Assembly: GCA_000827265.1 (NCBI GenBank)
Contig: KN834830.1
Span: forward strand, 136,713 to 200,712
DNA length: 64,000 nt
Origin: Collybiopsis luxurians FD-317 M1
Taxonomy: Eukaryota; Basidiomycota; Agaricomycetes; Agaricales; Omphalotaceae
Direction: 5' to 3'
Shown here in pieces: positions 33,901 through 46,279 of the stretch; the stretch's first letter is position 1, and each line of letters starts with the position of its first letter. A program made the position numbers and the translations under genes. The notes beneath the pieces were generated by a model. That model had not been told where the DNA came from. It was given only the letters and a program-made list of their open reading frames with translations, and ran no database searches.

Positions 33901-33979
33901 TAGGTAGAGACTGCCAGCATCCTAAGAGACACAGACTGACACCATCTGTGTCTCTTAGGATGCTGGCAGTCTCTACCTA
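33901..33979. repeat. Perfect 35-bp inverted repeat (hairpin)
   Basis: Arms 33,901-33,935 and 33,945-33,979 are exact reverse complements, separated by a 9-nt loop. It lies at the left edge of the CpG-poor block. Confidence 0.95.
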
Positions 33980-34841
33980 CCCCTTTGGGCCTTACAGGTC
34001 TACCCCTGACATCTGGCAATATGTCCACAAGATGAGTAGTACAGAGACCAGTGGATACCTCCAACCAATATGCAGGTATGGCTGGGAATCATTATGCTTG
34101 CAATGTCAATGGCTTTTTTGCTGCAACTGCGGCTGTGCCTCATCAACAGTATCTGGAGGAGGAGGCGGCAGTGGCAGCAAATTCTAATGCAAAGGATAAG
34201 CAGGGAAAATGATAACATTACCACTACAGCAACCTCAGCCATTGCAGCTACTGTTGACATCTAGCCCGATGATGGCTTCTCTGCTTTGGCCTGTGAGCAT
34301 GTGGAGGTTGTATTGCCGAAGAATGCAGGTATGAAGGAGGGGCAGAAGAAGAAAGACCAGAATTTTACTCCCAACAGCCACTGTCACTATCAGCCGGCAG
34401 AATCGAGTGGAGGCAAATGACACTACATATCTGACTGCTCTCAACATTTCTATTGGTAAGAGTGCTAGTGTGGAGAGGTTTCACAATGTCTATTTTGATA
34501 TGTCCAATCCTACCCTAATGTTGATGGACCACTGGTTGACTGCATGTCCCTAGCCACCATTCTGCCCTGGGAAATTCCGGCGTGTGTCATTACTGTTGAG
34601 CACAGGATTATGGTAGGACTTAGGGAGCATGTTGGCAAGCTAGAAAGATACAAATGAATATATACTAGGTAAGTTAGTAAGATGCCTGGTATATGCTATA
34701 TATAAACATGAATTCACAACAAAGGTGGTAGCCTCATATAGGTAAGGTAGATAATGAAGGTAGAGGGTAAGGAGAAGAAAGGAGAGAGTGAAGCTAACTT
34801 GTAACTAGAGATCAGAAATATATTAATAATCAAGTACTAGT

Positions 34842-34895
34842 GTTGGGCTCAGGTCAGGTTTGGGACTCTAAATCCTGACCTGACCTGAACCCAAC
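34842..34895. repeat. Inverted repeat (GTTGGGCTCAGGTCAGG arms)
   Basis: A 17-bp arm with one mismatch around a 20-nt centre. Internal CAGGT/ACCTG repeats continue to about 34,925. It resembles terminal sequence of a small DNA transposon. Confidence 0.6.
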
Positions 34896-35030
34896 TCATG
34901 ACCCAGACCTGAGGAGTCAGGTCCTGGGTACCCGACTTTACTGCACTTGGGTCATTGCTAAGGTCACAGCACAATCAATTGAGTAAATTCCTAATGTTCA
35001 TTGATTGTACTGCAGCCATATACTATATGG

Positions 35031-35096
35031 TATTTTTCAATTTCAATTGCACAAACTCATATACTATATGTGTTTGTGCAATTGAAATGAAAAATA
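35031..35096. repeat. 25-bp inverted repeat with one bulge
   Basis: TATTTTTCAATTTCAATTGC... pairs with its complement at 35,072-35,096, with a 15-nt AT-rich loop. Confidence 0.75.
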
Positions 35097-35130
35097 TGAT
35101 GCTGGTGGCCACAATCAAAACTGAAGGCAA

Positions 35131-35161
35131 TGTAATGAGATTTGGTTGAAATCTCATTACA
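35131..35161. repeat. 13-bp perfect inverted repeat
   Basis: TGTAATGAGATTT / AAATCTCATTACA around a GGTTG loop, 35 bp beyond the preceding hairpin. Confidence 0.8.
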
Positions 35162-36976
35162 TCATAGTCTTCAACTCAACTAGAAGAACATTTTATGAGC
35201 AGTTGTCCCTCTTTTATAAAGAAAACATTACTCAACACTGCACTGATAATGGGCCCAATTTAAGCCCAGGCATGTAATTGATGAAAATTGATGATTTCAC
35301 CTTTGCATTACACATGCTGGCTGCAGTGATTATGATCTGACAGCTAAAGTCTATGATTACACTTGATGGTGGTAACTTAATGAAAATAGAACTGCTCAAA
35401 GAAAGGGGATCCATTTCATAGAAAGGTATACCATTATCATTCAACACAGAATGCTTGAGAGACATTGCTCTAGCATTTGTCCATGCTAGCAGACCCACCC
35501 AATTATAGTGACAGTCTCTTATAAAGCAGGTGTATTGTTGGAACCACATATGAATCATTCAACCAAAAGGGTTACCATTACTAGAGACAATTATGAGTGA
35601 CTGGTGGGCCAGATTGATAAGGAACCAGATTGCTCTGATGCCAAGAATGGAGATGGCTACAGCCTTGCAGAACCTAATTAAAGATGAGCCAACTAGAGAT
35701 ACTGAATCTCAGAAGGAAATAAAGTTATAGATCCCTTTTGATCTAAGGGACACCATTTGATGGCTATGGGTAGCCACTTATGAATAATGAGCTATGATAT
35801 TAGAATGAAAGGAAACCTCTTCTTGAGAAAGAGATGCAACTAGATAGATACTATGGATAAGCAAAGCAACAGTTGCACTGTGGAAGCGGGAGTGGGTTAT
35901 TGCTCAACCCATCTGCACAGAATCAAAATGAATCTGACTTGAGTCATTCAGGTTTAAAACTGAGGAGATTACCTATAAGACTTATTGGAAACTTTTGGGA
36001 AATGATTCAGGGACAAACTCTGAAACAGTTACCTATAAGAGAAACTGCAATTTGAAAGAGAATTACTTTTAAATGATTTTTTATTAAACAGTAGATATTA
36101 TTTTTGAGTAGTATAAATATGGTTGTTAGTCTACTGTTTAATCAAGTAACCTTTAGACCATATCAGCCTCTGTGTGAAGTGTTTGATTATTTTCCTTGCC
36201 TGGAACAGGGTTGTATACCTGCCATGATTAACAGTTGAGTTGCTCCCACATTTTTGATAAAGTCTACTTAAGCCTAAAACCTTTGACATATATTTTCATT
36301 GAGACATTGAAAAGTTGACAAATAGTTCCTCATTGTAGAACAACTTGGAACATTTGAAAAATACAGATCATTACCTCTTTAAATAGTTGAAGTTTCAACA
36401 ACAAAAGGATCAATCAGGTTAACTGAATTGTCCTGGTATTGCAGAACCTTTGACAATGCACCCCTTGCACCCTTAACAAGAACAAACCTCATTAACTGGA
36501 GCCCACTGCGAGGGGACCAGGATAAAAATTATATAAATACTTTGATTGATAGATCGGCAATTTTTGAATTGTTGACCTTTTGATTGAGGCACCACTTTTA
36601 TTTTCCAAAATTTCATGTTCCAGTTTGTCTCTGAGAACTCTTGAAGAGTGGGTGTTTTATCTCTAAATGAGTATGAGAGAATTGGCACCATTTTCAATCA
36701 CAGGGAATTCTCAGAACCCAGCCTTTCCACATCTCAGCAATCATCCCCCATTTTGCCTACAAGTGCACTCTCTTTGCCAGCCAACAAGTCTTTTGACCTA
36801 ATGATTGGTGGCTTTCCAAGATCTCCAGTAGAGCTGACACAGATTTGACCAACTGCAGTCTTGCCTGTTTCTACAACACCTCCTAACTCACCACCTTTAT
36901 CTCCATGAAACAGTTTTCAACCCAATTGCCCTGACAATCTATACAGACCTGATTCCAAACTTGACTATTTCCCACC
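35162..36976. other. CpG-poor DNA without recognised gene
   Basis: Only short, unsupported open frames. A partial repeat of ACCTATAAGA occurs at about 35,970 and 36,031. Confidence 0.5.
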
Positions 36977-38694
36977 TCAATCTTCAAGCTCTTGTGTTGA
37001 CTCTTTGATGCAAATGAGACTTTCTCTTATCTCTCGATACAGACCAGATACTATCATCAAACCTATTTTTGTTACTCTTTGTTGTTCTTCTGCTAATTCA
37101 GTTATGCCTTCCAATAATTCTATCAATCCTTCTAGCACTTCAGTTGGGTTGCCTCCCTTAAGTGTGAGCACCCAGGCCCAACTTGAACAAGTAATCAAAA
37201 AGCTACTGAAGAGTTATAAAAATCCTCCTATATGGGACCTTTCGCAACCTCATCTTCTCATTCATTGGCTTGAAGCCTTGGAATCAATTTTTTGATGGTG
37301 TGGTGGTAACTGAGGAGCAATTGAAAATAAAGTTTGCTCTTGATGGGTATCCTTTCTGATGAAAGATATCCTAATTTCATTCTCTTCTGTAACCACACCT
37401 AATTGGAAAAACTTCAAATGAGATCTTAAGACTTTGTTTCCAGATACCATCAACAATGAGTGAGGATCCATGTACAAGCTCAAAGAGATCATAGATTGGA
37501 TTACTCCAATTATGCTACATACAAGAGAAAAGTTGCATCTATATGATATTGTGTTTGAAAGAGAAGTAGTAAGAAGTCCAAGAAGTCCCAAAAAGTCTGA
37601 AGTCCTGCATCATTTCGGCCTTGGCTGTTTTTGCTACATAGCTCATTGAAGTTGATATTGGGTGCATTGATTGTTATTAATACTCACACTGCCTATTTGT
37701 CCCTCCATTGGTCCCTCCATTTGTCCTGCTGTTTGTGACTCTGAAAGGGAGGGCTGTGTATCAAAGGGAAGGCTTGTAGAACCAGAATCAGGAGCCACAC
37801 TCTCCAAATATAGCTGGGTTGGCACCTGGGGGTTGGGGTTTTGATACATAGGGTCTACCAATGGTCAATACTGCATTCACATTTGTGGATATTGTTGATA
37901 TACCGCCTGCTCTTGTTGATATACTGCCTGCTCTTGTTGATAGACTGCCTGCTTTTGTGAATATACTACCTGCTCTTGTTGATATACTGCCTGCTCTGGT
38001 TGATATACCACCTGCCCTTGTTGATATACTGCTTGCCCTGGATATGTGTGTATGCCATGCCCTTTCCTTTGTATGATCCAATCTGCTCCTGCACTGTCTG
38101 GTTCACCATCTGACTTCCTCCAGAAAGTTCCTGCTCTCCAGTTCTGCCTCCATATTGGCCTACATTCCTGCTTCAGCTTCCTCCTCAAATTGCCCCTTGA
38201 CTCCTACTTCAATTACTGCCTCAATTACCACCTCAATCACTGCCTCAAATTCTGGCTCTATAGCTGCCTCACCTTCTGCCTCTCTCCCCACTTGCATATT
38301 CTTCTACCACATCAGACTCAGTAGAATTTCCTCCATTGAACACTCCTAATCCTGAACCTGAAGGTGCACTATCAAATGCTACACTCTCAGAGTCTCTCGA
38401 TGGTTCACTGTCAAGTATATGAGCCCCAGGGTGTTTCCTTGGCATGAAAGCATTGGAGTTTCCATCATCCAGCACATTCTTTTTTCCCCACTTTATAGGG
38501 GATTCAGACTTTGCTGTTCTCTTTCTCTTTTCCAGCATGACAGGGAGAAGTGCAGATGGATCAGATACAGTACCCACTAATACATCAGACAAATGACCCA
38601 GCATGAAGGATATCAATGGGTTCATTTGATGTACACACTTCATGGTCCTCCAAGCCACTTCTAGTTGTTTTCTTTGTATCTTTGGGGGAGGCAT
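36977..38694 (-). pseudogene. Remnant of a Gln/Tyr-rich low-complexity protein gene
   Basis: Successive minus-strand open segments have a consistent protein-like character. They are 38,694-38,269 (basic N-terminus, then Ser/Glu-rich), a 7-residue repeat region (YQQEQAV, 38,045-37,892), a Pro/Gln/Ser-rich segment (37,861-37,643, MYQNPNPQVP...) and a helical Glu/Leu-rich segment (37,198-36,977, LIELLEGITELAEEQQ). I cannot join them with certain splice sites. The plus strand of 37,005-37,590 is also open in pieces, so strand assignment of the last part is uncertain. Function unknown; possibly a gag-like or accessory protein of a transposon. Confidence 0.35.
37892..38045 (-). repeat. 21-bp minisatellite encoding YQQEQAV-type heptads
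   Basis: About seven imperfect 21-bp units (TTGATATACTGCCTGCTCTTG on the plus strand). In the minus frame these read as Tyr-Gln-Gln-Glu-Gln-Ala-Val. Confidence 0.85.
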
Positions 38695-40550
38695 GTAGAG
38701 TATATTGTAGAGAAATTTGTGAAATTGGGCTGTGCTGAGAGCTGTGCAAAGTTTGCACTCTTCAATAACAGTATAACAGAACTGTTGTAATCAATACTTA
38801 AGCTTAAGCGCAGTAGATGGAATATAAAACATACAATTTTGCCTTGTTCACACATAAGATAAATACAACTGACAAAATCTTGGTCCACATATGCCACAGC
38901 AAAGGTGAAACCAGGGCCTTCAATTTCATTGAGACCATATTCAATCCAGTTCAGGAAGGACACTATGGATGTGGCTTGAAAAAGAATTCAGAAAAAGTTG
39001 GCCTCTGCATCTTTGGGGGATTTATCATCAGAACAAATCTCTCCTCCCCAGATGGGAGTAATTTTGTTCCAAAGACCCATGTCATTTCTCACCATGTATG
39101 TGGCATGTGTATCCCCAATGAGGATGAATATGAACCTGCCTTCTGGCCAATTTGTGTTAGGTCTGAGATGAATCAGTTATAAATTTAATTTCAAAGGGTA
39201 TTCACTCACTTTAGACATTCCATTTTTGGCAGTCAGTTTGCATTGTAACTGAAAAGAAATAAAGAGTGCATTGTTGGCTCCTTATTACCCTGCTCACAGT
39301 AAAGCGTCTCCTGCTGATCTTGCATGATAGTGCAATAGAGGCCTTTACTTTCTTCTGATTTGGGAAGGTTGGGATTGCACACAAATTCTTCAGAAGTTTG
39401 AGGACCCAAGAGATGAGTCACACTTAATTTTCAGAAGGTCTGTAAATCAATGAATGATCAATGAATGATTATCACAATAGAATAGCAAGTGGCTAAGTGT
39501 TAGCATACCTTTTTGGGAACAGTCATTTCTTGAAAATCTTATCTCAAAATTGATCCTTGGGCTCCCCTCCATCTACCTCCTCAATGATCTTGTTTACTGA
39601 GAGATTATCAGGGGTAAACTGACTCCCTGTAGAGATGTGCTGAAGGGCTGAGATATAGATGTTTTTAACTGGATTTGTATCCCTTCTGAAATTGAAGGTG
39701 TCTGTGCATGTGTTCTATTCAGCTGGTAAATATTCAAGTAAATCACTTACTGGCCCCTTTTACCAACACATTAAGGTACATCTTTCCTGCCCACTCAGGA
39801 GGAGATCCCAGCGACGCATGTTTTTGAAGGTATGCAAAGACCACCTTAGGTTTTTCTAGTTTCAAGAAGTCCCAAAGCAATGTGTATGTATCAAATTGAA
39901 AAATTCATAGGCAATCCTGACCATTGAGCTTATCCCACTAAGGGTAAAAGACTTTTAATTTATCTATGATATGCTGGTGTGCTTCATGAGCCTTGATTTG
40001 AGGAGAAGACTCTGTAACATCAATTTTGAGGTTGATGATATCCTGATTTTGGAACTGATAATTTTTGTTGATGACCACAAATGGATGGATACCTGCAGAG
40101 GTGAAGGTGCAGTGGACATTGATGGAGATGACAGGGCTGGAGGTGGAGGTGGAGGCATATTCATTATGATGTGGAAGTTAAGAATAAGGGCAGAGAAATT
40201 GTTCACATGATTGTGTTGTCTAATTTAATGAACATGAGTGTCAAAAAATTCCTCAAATGGAAGGCTTAAGTGTCCACCTTAATGCGCAATGTATTGTTCA
40301 CAAAAATAGATTTTTTCACTGTCATTGAAAAGATTCTAATACTCTGCTTTACCAATTCATTCATTAAAACATTAAATATTCTGTATTACAGCCAATTACA
40401 GCCAATCCAATGTCTATTTGAGAAATGTCTATTTGAGAAGTTTGAGAAATGTAGAAATTACATCCTGAAACTCATCCAATCTTTCAGAGGGGGGCATTTG
40501 AAGGGATTTTTACTGGTGAGCAGTTTTGTGAAGGAGACCAGCTTTTCATG
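38695..40550. other. CpG-poor DNA without recognised gene
   Basis: Several short open frames on both strands, none with a family signature. A GT-rich simple stretch (GGTGGAGGTGGAGG) is at about 40,142-40,155. Confidence 0.5.
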
Positions 40551-40907
40551 CTATGTGTTTACCTTGGCGAATTGTAAGAAAACATGACTGCAGGAATAAC
40601 AGTCAGCCCTAACAGGGCTGAACAGAACATTTTGTATGATCTCTGGCACCATGAATCCTCTTGTACTGCATTTTCCTATCCTCATGTCATCCTTGCTGGA
40701 GAAAAAAACCAAGGCTCCAAAATCTATAATCTGTAATTCCCATTCAATGGTCAAGACAAGATTATCCAGTTTGATGTCCAAATGAACAATCCCATGGTTG
40801 TGCAGAAACTGCACACCAGACACAAGTTCATTGCTCAGGTGCATGACAGTGGATGTGACATCTTGAAGACCAAGGATATCAGTTATGTGACAAAGTGAGG
40901 GAAGCAC
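40551..40907 (-). pseudogene. Protein-kinase-like catalytic fragment
   Basis: Contains a recognisable C-lobe: HNHGIVHLDIKLDNLVL (catalytic loop with HLD in place of HRD), IIDFGALVFF (DFG), a T/P-rich GFMVPEI in place of APE, and VRADCYSCSHVF matching the ADxWSxG helix. The fragment ends at a possible GTAAAC donor. The region upstream on the same strand (to about 42,860) has open segments that may be its N-terminal part but show no motif. It is most like the expanded LDIKxDN kinases of basidiomycetes. Deteriorated and in silenced DNA, so probably not functional. Confidence 0.55.
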
Positions 40908-43356
40908 AATATGTATTCCCTGTAATGAAAAGGAACCAATGAGCAGGGTGATATATTTGGTTGCAAATACACTGTTGTCTTGAAGATATTCTATTTGCTG
41001 TAGTATGCAGTGTTCATGTGAATGTGCTTGTACCTTCTTAATTATAAAGGTTGATGATCCAATTTGAACCCAGAATACTCCACCCTTGTAGCATCAGTGA
41101 GTCAGTGAGGTTAGCAGGTAAGGACTGAGGGATAACAGACTTATGGCATTATTGTGGGAGGGATAGAGATTGAGTCTGGTTTGTGTGATTGGCTTTTGCA
41201 GTCTGCATGCTCAAAATGTGTCCCTGGTGAAACCACACCTATCAATGCTCTTCACAATCCTGCTGCTTGATATCTCCAGTGAGAGCATCCATAATAATGC
41301 AGAATTCTTCCAAACTTTGACAAGCTTGTCATGGAAGACAGGTTGAGTCTCAGAAAAGTGAAGGAGGGATTTGACAAAAGGCATGAGCCCAACTGGCTCA
41401 TTCAGATTCCAAGTTGCTGCTAATGTAAAGAGAAACTATACAATGTTAGTGATGCCATCTACCAGTTTTCATGACTAGGGCCATATATACCTTATCATTG
41501 TCTTTGCACATTAAGTAAACATGGACATGATAATATATATCAATATACAGAAGCAGAAGTACAATATCCGGCACAGTTTCTGTACCCTCATGATTAACCC
41601 AGTTGACCATGGATACAACAGAGGCCTCTTGGAAAATGGTTTCAAAAAGTCTGGGTCCTTCCACAGTGGAAGTTGACAAAAGGAAATGGGGGCAACTGTG
41701 CCTCCACAAGGAAAAAGTGATACGTAGAGTGTACAGAGACCAACAGCCATCCATTAGTACAGGGAGAATTATTTCACCCTTGCAAGCACTGGAATCATTG
41801 TCAGTGACAGGCTCAGAAAACATGAATTGTGCTACTCATGATTGCCACTTCGGCAAAAAAACATCTCTTGTCTTCTGCAGATATTGTGTGAAGCGGAACA
41901 ACACTGAACTGGTGAGAAAAGTAAGATTGGGACAGCCATTTTGGTGTTTTGCAGCAAGGTCCTCAAGGACAGACCAGTACAAATCCCCTTCAGCTTCCAT
42001 CTCCAATTTATTAGCACAAGAATGCCCTTCAGATGCTGGTTCAAACAGGTTGGATGCATGCGACCCTAAAATTGGTGAAGCCAGAGTTGTGATTGTCTGC
42101 TAGACTCATTAAATAAGGAAGTCAAATCCAGCTGTCCAATTGATACCTTACCTGTGGCAACAAAAATCATTTATCATAGAGTTTATTCTTCATTTCAAGT
42201 GTTGGACCTTGTAATTGGATTGTCAGTCCAATGTGATTGAGGGTGAGGTGATTTCATGTAGGTTTAAATTCACACCATTCAATGGAATGGTTTGGAGAAG
42301 CTCACAAAGCAGCTGGCCAAATGTTGTCCATTGGACTATAGTTGCAAAGTCAATCTGGATATAACAATGACAAGCCTATTAGGAGAAGTTATACCTTGTA
42401 TCAATGGGAAAGACCTCTACCCATACCAAGAACAGTAACAAAATATGCCTCTTCTGCAAGAACATTGGGCAACTGTGATCCCTTTGGAGCTTTGATGGCC
42501 AAGAAAGCAACAATTTTTGTTGGTTGCTTCATGGAGATCAAATCCAATAATTGCATGAAATGATTATGAGTGGGAAGTTGAATCAACCCCAAGTTTGAGC
42601 AATGGGTAACAAATTGATGCAGCTTGTGGGCCATTTGATGATGGACATGACAAGTAGGCATTGGCAAATTGAAACTAATCTTATTTACTTCCTGAGTAAC
42701 CAAGCAATAATCTGCACTGAACAGCATGAAATGAACATTGAACTCTGAATCTCCAGGCATAGTTGGGAGGGACAGGGGGTGTATAGAAGGTGGTGGTTCA
42801 GAACAAAGGAAAAGAATTTGATAATTGAACAAGGTTTCATTGGTCACTGACTTGAGCATCTAAAAATCCTACAATAGGATACTGTTGCTCATGCTTACTA
42901 TACCTTCCTTTTGCAGGATTCTTAGATGCCTGCTGCACCCAAGTCTGTTGCATCCTCATATAAGCAACTTTTGTTCACTTGTCCTCTGACCTCCACCATC
43001 TTGCTGGCTATCATTGGGACCTAAAGTAAACAGTGTAGAATAACTCATCATCAATCTAGCAAATAATAATTACTCAAATGAATTCACAGGAAATTGAGAA
43101 AACTTGAAATCAACATGAAGAACAAGGTATACCAAGATGAAGATGAGTTGGATAATAATGCAAGCAGACTCAAACTATCAATAATCTAGTTTGTCAACTT
43201 TGAAGCTCATAAAGATAGCAATGAAGAATATGGGAATTGTGAAGAGGATGAAGTTGAGGATGGGCAGCAAGAAAGCATTTCAAGTGGGCCCCTACTTCCC
43301 TCTAAATTGTTAATTTTTTTATAAATGTTTTTGCAAAATGACCTTGGAATGAATCT
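40908..43356. other. CpG-poor DNA; possible upstream part of the kinase-like remnant
   Basis: Minus-strand open segments at 42,859-42,401, 42,059-41,832 and 41,823-41,446 are protein-like in composition but lack identifiable domains. I leave them unassigned. Confidence 0.35.
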
Positions 43357-46279
43357 TTGTTAGGAGAACCTCTTCAACTGTGCTTAGGCACAGTTGTCAA
43401 TGCTCTGGCTGACAAGTATGCCAGTGTCAAGCCTGTGAAAGCAATGGAGCTGATTGCTCCTCAACTTGAGAGGATTGTTCATCAAATAATTGAGCCCAAT
43501 GACTGGCTGCTGTGGAGGGTCAAATGCACAGTACATAGTTCTTATTGATATCTGTATAAGTTTCACTGAATCAGATTTTAAGCCAGGTGAAGAATACAAT
43601 GTCCTGTTCCTTCTCCTCTTGAGACACCATCTTGTGGACAAGGAGCTACGCTCAGCTTTTGATCATCCCCATAATCCCAGTACTGTTTACCTGGAGGCCC
43701 ACTTCAACAAGAACAATTATGTCTCATCATTTTATCACTTCCTTGGCACTCTCAGCAATGTCTGGCTGCAGACCCTCCAGATGGTTCCAAGGACTGACTC
43801 TGAATACAAGGCATGCTTTCAAATTCACAGTGATCCTTGAGGCATTAAAGGTCCATATAGACCTGGTAAATGGGTGCAAGTCAATAAAGGCCTGCATAAA
43901 AGAGACATGGGGGTCATTGTGAGCTCTTTCAATAAATGGGGTGGCATGCAGGGGTCCAAGGTGGCATTGATTCCTTGTCTATTGGTCAGCGAACTGAAGG
44001 ACAAAGTTGAGAACAAACCTAAAGAAGAACAGCAAAATGTTGAACAGACAACCTCACCTCATCAGCCTCCCTAATGCAGTAAAGTCAAACCTCATTATGT
44101 GATAAAATTGTCTGGTGCTCTAACCACCTGGTCTCCAACCCCATCTAATTCAGAAGGTCAAGACAGGACATACTCTTTTCCTAGGCCCCCAAAGTGCAAA
44201 CTCTCTTCATATCAATGTTCTCTGCCTGCACTATTTGATTCCAAAAAATGCTTGCAGGATAGTAATCAGCTATGCCTAACTGAGAAAAATTGCTTCACCT
44301 ACAGTCACTTTACATTTGAATATGGTCTCATTATCAAGACTTTCCACCCTGATGATCCCACCTGAACTCCAAACCCCATTTCACCAGTCCTCACATCCCC
44401 AAGTCCAATGTGCAGCCATGCCTTTGCCATTAGAGTGGCAGTTTGAAATTGGAGAGACCATTTGGGTGTCTCTGTCTGGTGGCACTGAATGAATCCTGAC
44501 AACAATTGCCCAAACTGATGCTACTGAGGGACTCTACACTGTTGATACCGATAAAGGTCCTCAGCTGTGTTCACCCTTCTTCATTTCCAAAGCCATTAAT
44601 CCAGGCCATTTTGTGGACATTCTCAGTGGCAAGAATGTGGGAAAGGTGGGTTTTATGGTGGCAAGGAACAAGAGCTTGTTATCCATTGCTCAAGGCCAAT
44701 TTGGTGTCAAACCGGTAAGTCATTCTTATAGCTTATGGAATTGTTTTCATTGACAATTTCAACTAGGATTTGTATGCTCACATCAATAGCATCCAAGTGA
44801 CAAGTCTGCCTGTAGCACCTGTGGCAATGGAGCTTGGATTGACATGGAGGTAGAGATCAAGTCAGGACAGTACGCTACCTAAAAGGGTGTCATCAAGCAC
44901 ACTATACCTGACAACAGAGGATTGGTGAAGTTAGTGATCTACCTGCCCAAATTATTTTGAACAGTGGAGCTCAATCTCTTTATGGTCACAGAAGCCCAGT
45001 ACACTCCATTTTTTTCATACCTTTTGGCATGCCTTACCTTTTTCAGATCTGGCCAACTGCTCTTCCAATACCAACCACTCCTGCCACATTAACAAAGGTT
45101 CCAAATTATACCTGAGTTGAAAAATTTCAGGACAGGCCAAGTTCTGTGGGTGGGCCTCAGGGTGAAAGTGGTGGCTGGTGACTATAAAAATTAAACTGCT
45201 ATTGTTCAAGATGTCAATCAATATATGCCCAGTCTAAAACATCCAAAAAGAATCAGTGGCCTAACTGTCATAGTGGAGAGAGAAATCATGGGTCCTTTGG
45301 CCACAAATCCATTGACCAAATTTGATTATGATGATTTAGTTTTTGCTAGGTCAGTTTCAACTAGAATGTACATTACATGGAAGTCAAAGTTAACAGGTCC
45401 TTCAGAACCACAAGGAAATTGGCTAATGTTTTTCTCCCTCCTGCGGAGCAGTTGCTCTACTGTCTTCTGCTTAATTACAATTGGTCCAGATCAGTGAAAG
45501 CTCAAACAGTGAAAGCTGCTCAGAACTTATGACTGGAAGATACTGGCACTCTCCTCTCAGCCCCTGGTTCTGCCACACCTATGCCCACTGAATTTGAGCA
45601 AGCAACAGTTTTTACCAGTGTCTGGTCTCCAGGCTCATGCACACCTATCTCTGGTGACTGGAGCAAAGCAGTATGGAATGACAAAGCAGTCTGTCTGCCT
45701 TCCCCCATCGAACAAACCAGCTCAATGGATTCTGCATCCAGCTCCACTGAGCCAGATGCTACACCAGATTCAAGTCATTGGATCCTCCACCCAAAATTAC
45801 AGAGAATTGCAATCTGAGTTGATATTCAAGCAGGGAGCCCACACCAAACTGTAGGAATGAATTGCGGCACATTCATCAAGACAGTTTTGGAATCTGATAA
45901 ACTAGTTCCCCTGGTGGTAAACACATGCAGTCAATGATGTCCCATGTCCCCTGCCGATATTCTGAAATATTGTGAGCGACCAAAACCAATGTCAGAATGT
46001 TTGCTAATGGTTGTAATCAAAGGGCCTCATGTCAGAAAATTTGTTCGACAATTGCATCACTTCTATAAAGGTAGCCAAAGCAAAACTAACACTCATTTCA
46101 TTGCATTGGTGATGGATTGTTCACAGAACCCTGAGCAGATGATGAAGGAGAATATTGAGCTAGATCCCAGTGAAGTTGAGCTAGTGGAAGAGACTGGGTC
46201 AGAACACCAGTACATGAATAATGTTCTCAGGGATGCCCAATATAGCTGGAGAGCCTATCACTCCAAAATTTGCTCCTAG
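43357..46279 (+). pseudogene. Spt5-like (NGN + multiple KOW) protein gene, decayed
   Basis: The coding text follows the order of the transcription-elongation factor Spt5. An NGN-like domain spans a short intron (WLLWRVKC, then PGEEYNV...LRSAFDH...TVYLEAHF, about 43,490-43,830). KOW-like segments follow: GKWVQVNKGLHKRDMGVIV (from about 43,866), GHFVDILSGKNVGKVGFMVARN (about 44,608-44,675), a spliced DLYAHINSIQV, then MEVEIKSGQYAT and GVIKHTIPDNRG (about 44,845-44,930). A C-terminal piece, GPHVRKFVRQLHHFYKGS (about 46,022-46,077), fits the end of such proteins. Frames shift and stops intervene, so it is not translatable as a whole. Host Spt5 acts with RNA polymerase II. This copy lies in transposon DNA and is probably a repeat-borne relative rather than the housekeeping gene. 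Confidence 0.6.

Noticed and set aside
37861..38076. Plus-strand open frame with LPALVDI repeats
   Set aside because: It is the complement of the YQQEQAV repeat, and flanking open text supports the minus strand.
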